Assembly: GCA_050251555.1 (NCBI GenBank)
Contig: JBFWMN010000003.1
Location: 1 to 64,000, forward strand
Source of the DNA: UBA2137 sp050251555
Lineage (GTDB): Bacteria > Pseudomonadota > Alphaproteobacteria > Micavibrionales > Micavibrionaceae
Direction: 5' to 3'
DNA length: 64,000 nucleotides
Shown here: piece after piece, positions 58,767 to 64,000 of the stretch
Numbering within the stretch: position 1 is the first letter of the stretch
How the letters are laid out: the number at the start of each line of letters is the position of its first letter
Notes under the pieces: model-generated
The model's database searches: none
Told to the model about the DNA's origin: nothing
What the model saw: only the letters and a program-made list of their open reading frames with translations
Position numbers and translations under genes: made by a program

Positions 58767-60686
58767 CTACACTCCCTGCGCACGGCGCTGGTTTTTAATA
58801 TAAATCAGGGCTTCAGCCAGGCGGCGTTCCAATGGATCAACTGATGAAATATTGGGTTCTTGCCCGCCGCTGTTTTGCACAAAGCTCTTGATTTTGGGCC
58901 ATAGGAGCAACGCTTCTTCATCCGTCATCTGAATGCGCGTCGCCTCAATGGCCTCCTGAATGACCCTGAAGACCCTTGCCGTAACGGATTTTGAGAGGAT
59001 TTCAAAGGCTTTCTGGAAGGGATTGATCTGGTCAATCAAATCGATTTTAAGGTCATCGATATTGATGAATTTACCTGCCATACGGATAAAGCGTTGATCG
59101 CCAGTTTCCTTGATTTCGGCATTCTTAATCACAGAATCAACGACAACATATTGGCGAATTTGCTCAATTTCATCATCAGACAGATCAGGATATTTGATCT
59201 TGATGATTTTAGGGATCATCACCTTATTGATAACCTCAGCATCAACGTTGCCTGGCAGCGCTTTGATCATTTTGTCGTCCTGCAGGATGGTTGCCTTCAG
59301 GTCGTTCAAATCAGATTCAATAATGTCTTTGACGCGTTTTGAGCTTGGTTCTTTGAAACCACGGATTTTGATTTCGCCAGGCTGTGCTTCATCATCGTCG
59401 GACATTTTGGTTTTGAATTTGAAATTAGGGGCTAAAACCTGTCCCATGAGCAGGGAGCAGGTGATTGCTTTCAGCATATTGTTAACGGACAGCGTAACCA
59501 GATCGTCTGCCGCGTCGGGCTGGGCAATAAGGTTTGTAAACTGGGCATGTGTTTTATTGGCACTATCACGCGTGCAGCGGCCTATGATCTGGATAACCTC
59601 GGTCAAAGAGCCTCTGTATCCCACGGTCAGCGCATGCTCGCAATACGGCCAGTCAAAGCCTTCTTTTGCCATGCCCAAGGCAATGATCAAATCCATGTCT
59701 TCAGGTTTTTTAATGCCGCGCAGGTATTCAACGACACGGTCACGGCCATTCTCTTCCACAAGATTGGCGACTTTTAGAATTTTGCCATCTGACCGGCGTT
59801 TCAGCGAAATAATACCGGTGATGGGGTCTTGGCTTAAAACATCGCCAATCTGATCCAGGATGGTATCAACTTCCTGATATTTGTCCTTGGTCGATTCACC
59901 AGCATTAACGTTGGGGATATGCAGGATTGTTTTCTTATCGGTATCAAGGATTTCATCAATCGCGCTGGTATAGCGCCCTTGATAGAAATGATAACCAATA
60001 CCCAGCGATTTCAGATGATCATAGCCGTTGAGCTGCTCATAGTAGTTATAAGTGACCTTAGTAAACTTAGCCTCGTCTTCTGGCATCAGAACGGGGACGC
60101 CGTCACCACGGAAATATGACCCTGTCATGGCAACGACATGGGCATTTGTTCTGGTCATGATGGAATGCAGGAGGCTGCCCAAGCGACTGTTTTCTTTGTC
60201 GGCTGAAACATGATGGAATTCATCGATTGCCAAGAGCGTGTCGCTAAATTTTGCTTCATCCAGTTCTTCAAAGGCAAACCGCAGGGTGGCATGGGTGCAA
60301 ATCAGAATGCGCTCATCGCTATCCAGAAAGCGCTTAAAGGCTTTGACCTTGCTACCATCACCGCCTGGTGTACATAGATTATACTCATCGTTTGGTTCCC
60401 AATTGGCAAAGAAGCCATGCGACATCAAATCAGTCATACCAAATGACCCGCCGATGGATTTCTCAGGAACGGCCACGATAGCCTTTTTGATACCCTGCTT
60501 GTGCAGTTTATCCAGGGCAATAAACATGAGCGCTCGCGATTTACCGGAGGCGGGTGGCGCTTTTAGCAAAAGATATTGTGCATCCCGCGCGGAATAGGCG
60601 CGTTCCTGCATTTCACGCATGCCCATGGTATTGATGCTGGTGCTTTCGCCTGTCTGGGCGTATGTGACGTCTACGATATTGGGCAT
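58767..60686 (-). CDS. Superfamily 2 DEAD/DEAH-box helicase
   Basis: A 639-residue helicase resembling the helicase part of type I/III restriction enzymes. It has a Walker A-like APPASGKSRAL near residue 45, motif II IDEFHHVSA, motif III-like MTGSYFRGD and motif VI region QIIGRCTRD. It would translocate on DNA and drive cleavage with its neighbours. Its start overlaps the endonuclease stop by one base (60686). Confidence 0.88.
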   Translation of the reverse strand: MPNIVDVTYAQTGESTSINTMGMREMQERAYSARDAQYLLLKAPPASGKSRALMFIALDKLHKQGIKKAIVAVPEKSIGGSFGMTDLMSHGFFANWEPNDEYNLCTPGGDGSKVKAFKRFLDSDERILICTHATLRFAFEELDEAKFSDTLLAIDEFHHVSADKENSRLGSLLHSIMTRTNAHVVAMTGSYFRGDGVPVLMPEDEAKFTKVTYNYYEQLNGYDHLKSLGIGYHFYQGRYTSAIDEILDTDKKTILHIPNVNAGESTKDKYQEVDTILDQIGDVLSQDPITGIISLKRRSDGKILKVANLVEENGRDRVVEYLRGIKKPEDMDLIIALGMAKEGFDWPYCEHALTVGYRGSLTEVIQIIGRCTRDSANKTHAQFTNLIAQPDAADDLVTLSVNNMLKAITCSLLMGQVLAPNFKFKTKMSDDDEAQPGEIKIRGFKEPSSKRVKDIIESDLNDLKATILQDDKMIKALPGNVDAEVINKVMIPKIIKIKYPDLSDDEIEQIRQYVVVDSVIKNAEIKETGDQRFIRMAGKFINIDDLKIDLIDQINPFQKAFEILSKSVTARVFRVIQEAIEATRIQMTDEEALLLWPKIKSFVQNSGGQEPNISSVDPLERRLAEALIYIKNQRRAQGV

Positions 60687-61528
60687 TAGTATTCCTTTCT
60701 TTCACCTGATGTCATGACCACGAATTTGCCTGTTTGGCCATTAACGTACTCCATGACCGCAAGTACATATTTCTCAAAATCTATATTGATCTCTTGCTTC
60801 GAAACAGGTGGCTTAAAGTATCCAATCTCGACCTTATCGACCTTGATTTCATCTTCACCATGTGAAACCCAGCCATCCTCAAACTCTTTGTGCCAGACGT
60901 GAGCGCCAACGTCTTTGTTTTCAAAGAAATCTTTTTTCTCCAGATCTAACAATGTATGCTTGAAGCCTGTCTTTCTATCTTCAATAGTCACCATGTCATT
61001 TTGTGATGACCATTTTGAACCTTCATAGCTATTCTGTGCAGCCCATTCTTTATTGACGAATGATTTGAAGCTAGTAGCTCTGGATGTGTCCAGGATGTGA
61101 ATATTGATATTTATCGATTTAAGTCGACCATCCCAATCCTCGGCTTCATGCTCACGCATCACCAGCAGGTCGATATTATCGGCGCTGGCTTCCGTAATGG
61201 CGTTTTGTGAATATCCCTTTTTCGTGACCATCAAGCCTTTGAGGCCGCTGATATCCGATATCTTGCGGGCAAAATCTCTCACGCCTGGAATGTCGACGTT
61301 TTTATTGTAATTACGGCACTCGATGGCAACGCTATTTTTGATGCCAGCCACAGTATATTCCCAATAAATATCAATTTCGGCAGGCGTACCGCTTTTTGAA
61401 GTAATCTTCTTTCTTCTTTCAAGGGTCACATGGCCGATATTGCCGTTGCGGCGTTCGGCTTCGAGAATTGCCTTGTAAACGGTCTCTACAAAATCTTCAT
61501 AGCTTTTTCCGACATCGTAGTTGCTCAT
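60686..61528 (-). CDS. Mrr-like restriction endonuclease (PD-(D/E)xK fold)
   Basis: A 280-residue protein. The N-terminal nuclease-like domain shows Asp53 in EIDIYWEY and Glu70-Cys-Arg72 in AIECRNY, then the helix PGVRDFARKISD and GLMVTKKGYS. This is the Mrr-type pattern, but the usual E-x-K lysine is Arg here. The C-terminal 150 residues carry no recognised domain. It overlaps the genes on both sides by one to four bases. Confidence 0.8.
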   Translation of the reverse strand: MSNYDVGKSYEDFVETVYKAILEAERRNGNIGHVTLERRKKITSKSGTPAEIDIYWEYTVAGIKNSVAIECRNYNKNVDIPGVRDFARKISDISGLKGLMVTKKGYSQNAITEASADNIDLLVMREHEAEDWDGRLKSININIHILDTSRATSFKSFVNKEWAAQNSYEGSKWSSQNDMVTIEDRKTGFKHTLLDLEKKDFFENKDVGAHVWHKEFEDGWVSHGEDEIKVDKVEIGYFKPPVSKQEINIDFEKYVLAVMEYVNGQTGKFVVMTSGERKEY

Positions 61529-62001
61529 TGCGCACCCTCCTGTGATGGTTGCTCAATGGCCTGAACAATTCTTGAATATGCATCCTGCGCGATATCCGAG
61601 AAAACTTCTGTCCCCACAAATAATCCAAGGACGGATATAACGATTGCTATTATAGCAATGATCTTTGTATGGCGAAGCTCTTTCTGATCATCCTCCATCT
61701 GTGCCAGGATTGCACACAGGTAAGGATAATTAATACAATGCTTAATCCCGCCGATTTCAAATGCAAAAAACTCTACCTTGGAACCATCATCCTGTTTGTA
61801 TGAATACTTCTTATTCAAGTGAAAGTTAAGGCGTTGAAAGACCATCTCAGCATCAACCTTCATTTCTTCCGCCAACCGTTTGCAATCGATGGGGACATAA
61901 AAGCCTGTTTTATCATTTTGCTTTTTAGCGAAATCATTTTCGTACATGCGCTGAAGAGCATTCAGAAGCATCAAATCCGTGAAGCAGAGCTTATTTCTCA
62001 T
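61525..62001 (-). CDS. Small membrane-anchored protein of the defence operon, 158 aa
   Basis: Unrecognised. The N-terminal 100 residues may form a winged-helix-like domain (RLAEEMKVDAEMVFQRLNFHLN). A single membrane segment follows (IIAIIAIVISVLGLFVG, about 115-131), then a short C-terminal tail. Overlaps of 4 nt with both neighbours show it belongs to the operon. A membrane protein in a restriction operon is unusual. It could anchor the complex at the DNA-entry site or act as an effector. Inference. Confidence 0.65.
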   Translation of the reverse strand: MRNKLCFTDLMLLNALQRMYENDFAKKQNDKTGFYVPIDCKRLAEEMKVDAEMVFQRLNFHLNKKYSYKQDDGSKVEFFAFEIGGIKHCINYPYLCAILAQMEDDQKELRHTKIIAIIAIVISVLGLFVGTEVFSDIAQDAYSRIVQAIEQPSQEGAQ

Positions 62002-64000
62002 AGCAGCTCTCCTTGTGGGTTTTCACCAGAAAGCATGGCTTGGTAAAGTCTAAATAAATATTCTAGGCGCTCATCATCGCTTGTAAACGGACGTGAACGG
62101 TAACAACGCTCAACGGCAATATCGAGATTGTGATGAGCCTCTCTCAAGCCGGTTGGCATCTTATCTGGGTCGTAAAGCTCTGCTATGGTTTTTTCCGAAT
62201 GTGCCTCACGCTCATCCAGTACATTGTAGACATGCTGTGTGATGTTCTCTTTTTGCTTGTTCGTTAGGTCTGGGATTGGAAAATTGTTATAACATATAGC
62301 TGATGAATATCGAATTCGTGTTTCTAGCTGTCCAGCAGTGGCTCTTACCCACACCATGTGCATGTTAGATACTATCAGTCCAAAAACGTGAGCCTCAGCA
62401 TTAAGCACAAGATGGGCGCTATTGCTGACAACAGTGTCAGCATCAAGAAAACCAATTGGAAGGTACTTTCTCCGCTCGGATGTAACAGATGGAATTATAA
62501 TGGAGTTTGCAGCCTTATAACGTATTTCTCCAAAAGCATGTGGATGTTCAGCCGACTCTTGTGTTGCGGCCTTATCGCTTTCTAAACGCATTTTTTTCAC
62601 TGCATCTATGCGCTGCTTTATATCGGGAATTTTAAGGGCTTCCACTGCGCTTGCATCGGTTATCCATAGACACCATCTGTCAAGGCCATTGATAAATTCA
62701 TTCGATCCCGTGAATTTTTTTATAAATTGACAGGCTTCAGGATATATTGCCAGAAGAGAATCTTTTTCTTCCGTGCTAAGAATTAGATTCCCACCATCAA
62801 CAGCTTTGCTGCCATACGCCATGGGCGGTATCTTGGAAATTGGTTTGCTGCGCTTTTCTATGATGAGATTATTGCCTGGGCTTAGATAAGGGTTAATATT
62901 CTCGGCAGAAACAACCGTATCGTTTGAAAATAGTTTCTTATCTTTCTTGGATGGATTCCTGATGCCAATAATTACGCATGTAACACCTGCGTTTAACTTT
63001 GCATTATTTGTCCATTTAAAGCCTGTGTGAGCAAATCCAATTTCTAGATGAGCGCTAAAAATATGCGGCCAAATTAACGCAACCTGTTCCCCTTGGCAGA
63101 TTGAGTTTGTTGATACAAATGCAAACTGTGCATTACAGCCAGTAATATAGTTAGCCCCTTTGAAGAACCAACATGCTATGTAATCAAGATTTTTATAGCC
63201 ATGGATGCCATCAAATACGATGGCCATATCTTCCTTCTGACCTTTATCTTGGAGGCTAGACCCAAGATATGGAGGGTTTCCTAAGATATAAATTTCGGTA
63301 TCTTCCGCTTTAGGGCAAACTTCTTCCCAGCTTAACCGCGCAGCATTGCCCCGTGTGATATTTCCTCCCTCTTTCAAAGGAAGAGAAGGGATCGTTTTTC
63401 CAAATATTTCTTTGAATTTTACATTCATCTGGTGTTCAGCTAACCAGAGAGAAAGAATTGCAACTTCATGCGCGAAATCATCCAGCTCAATTCCGTAGAA
63501 TTGAGAGAGCTTGATGCGAGACAAGGGAAGTTGTGGTGTGGAGCTTAGCTCATTAATGCGTTGGAAAATTTCAATTTCCAGTTTGCGTAGTTCTTTATAG
63601 GCGATAATCAAAAAATTCCCCGAACCGCAAGCGGGGTCAAAAACACGGATGCGTTCCAGGCGAGCCAGAAGCTGCTCTAGTTTACCTTTATTGTCGTGGT
63701 ATTTCTCAAATTCTTCTTTTAATTCATTAAGGAATAGCGGCTCGATCACCTTCATAATATTGGGGACGGAGGTATAATGCATACCCATGCCGCCGCGTTG
63801 ATCGGGATGAACCACGGCTTGGATCATAGAGCCAAAAATATCAGGATTAATCGCTGACCAATCTAAGCTCCCACAGTCCAGCAACGTTTTTCGTGATTTG
63901 CGGGAGAACTTAGGAGCAGAGTATTTATGTCCGAATAATCCACCGTTAACATATTGGAAGGCAGTTAAATATTCTGGTTCGTTAGTTCTATGCTCGGTAT
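61998..64000 (-). CDS. Class I SAM-dependent DNA methyltransferase (5' end outside window)
   Basis: Large N6-adenine methyltransferase of the MmeI/type IIL-like and YeeA-like kind. The frame is open past the window edge (visible residues begin TEHRTNEPEYLTAFQ, and any TTG or ATG start inside is not credible). The SAM motif FDPACGSGNFLI and catalytic ILGNPPYLGS are present. The C-terminal part holds a target-recognition-like region. About 667 residues are visible. It is the first visible gene of the operon and overlaps the small membrane-protein gene. Its modification would label self DNA. Confidence 0.87.
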   Translation of the reverse strand, partial: TEHRTNEPEYLTAFQYVNGGLFGHKYSAPKFSRKSRKTLLDCGSLDWSAINPDIFGSMIQAVVHPDQRGGMGMHYTSVPNIMKVIEPLFLNELKEEFEKYHDNKGKLEQLLARLERIRVFDPACGSGNFLIIAYKELRKLEIEIFQRINELSSTPQLPLSRIKLSQFYGIELDDFAHEVAILSLWLAEHQMNVKFKEIFGKTIPSLPLKEGGNITRGNAARLSWEEVCPKAEDTEIYILGNPPYLGSSLQDKGQKEDMAIVFDGIHGYKNLDYIACWFFKGANYITGCNAQFAFVSTNSICQGEQVALIWPHIFSAHLEIGFAHTGFKWTNNAKLNAGVTCVIIGIRNPSKKDKKLFSNDTVVSAENINPYLSPGNNLIIEKRSKPISKIPPMAYGSKAVDGGNLILSTEEKDSLLAIYPEACQFIKKFTGSNEFINGLDRWCLWITDASAVEALKIPDIKQRIDAVKKMRLESDKAATQESAEHPHAFGEIRYKAANSIIIPSVTSERRKYLPIGFLDADTVVSNSAHLVLNAEAHVFGLIVSNMHMVWVRATAGQLETRIRYSSAICYNNFPIPDLTNKQKENITQHVYNVLDEREAHSEKTIAELYDPDKMPTGLREAHHNLDIAVERCYRSRPFTSDDERLEYLFRLYQAMLSGENPQGELL

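Noticed and set aside
1..64000. CRISPR arrays, rRNA genes, insertion sequences
   Set aside because: I found no regularly spaced identical repeats with spacers, no rRNA sequence and no IS transposase with terminal repeats.

Overview
The window looks like an alphaproteobacterial chromosome carrying a prophage. The backbone genes point that way: an NDUFA12-type NADH dehydrogenase accessory protein, a phasin, DUF2155, ClpS/ClpA, a BTLCP-type cysteine protease, MlaD and an SPOR-domain D-Ala-D-Ala carboxypeptidase. I cannot name the genus. This attribution is inference from gene content, not from a marker phylogeny.

Layout. (1) Positions 1-1499 are the end of an integrated element: a serine recombinase, cut by the window edge, whose stop codon lies inside a tRNA-Ser(GGA) gene on the other strand (1500-1590). 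(2) Positions 1500-18859 are conserved host backbone: an SRPBCC protein, DUF1428, a LapG-like protease, hldE, two uncharacterised genes, an SDR dehydrogenase, a D-Ala-D-Ala carboxypeptidase, a phasin with two TGC-N3-GCA sites, clpS-clpA, an NDUFA12 homologue, mlaD, DUF2155, trxA, polA, an rlmB-type methyltransferase and tRNA-Tyr(GUA). (3) Positions 18860-54564 are a lambda-like siphovirus prophage next to tRNA-Tyr. The order is DUF2924 / large serine recombinase / HTH protein; a phage sigma factor; a primase-helicase with a highly structured, possibly origin-like downstream region; small early genes; a hipB-hipA-HEPN operon; a Dcm methyltransferase overlapped in a second frame by another protein-like reading frame; a ParB-methyltransferase fusion; terminase; gpW; portal; protease/scaffold; decoration; capsid; tail genes including a -1 frameshift chaperone pair; tape measure; an RCC1-propeller tail protein; a TipJ-type tip protein; and a muramidase with nested spanins.

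(4) Positions 54561-64000 (minus strand, visibly more A+T-rich) hold a tightly coupled six-gene operon, truncated at the window edge. In transcription order it encodes a DNA methyltransferase, a small membrane protein, a Mrr-like endonuclease, a superfamily 2 helicase, a GIY-YIG protein and a PHP-plus-ABC ATPase of the TrlF type. I read it as a composite restriction/defence system. It meets the prophage lysis genes tail to tail with no spacer, and no right attachment site is visible, so whether it is prophage cargo is open.

The observations I rate highest are the dual-frame Dcm locus, the six-gene defence operon, the HEPN-like third gene of the hipBA operon, rho-independent terminators placed inside the first codons of several phage genes, and the palindrome cluster behind the replication gene.
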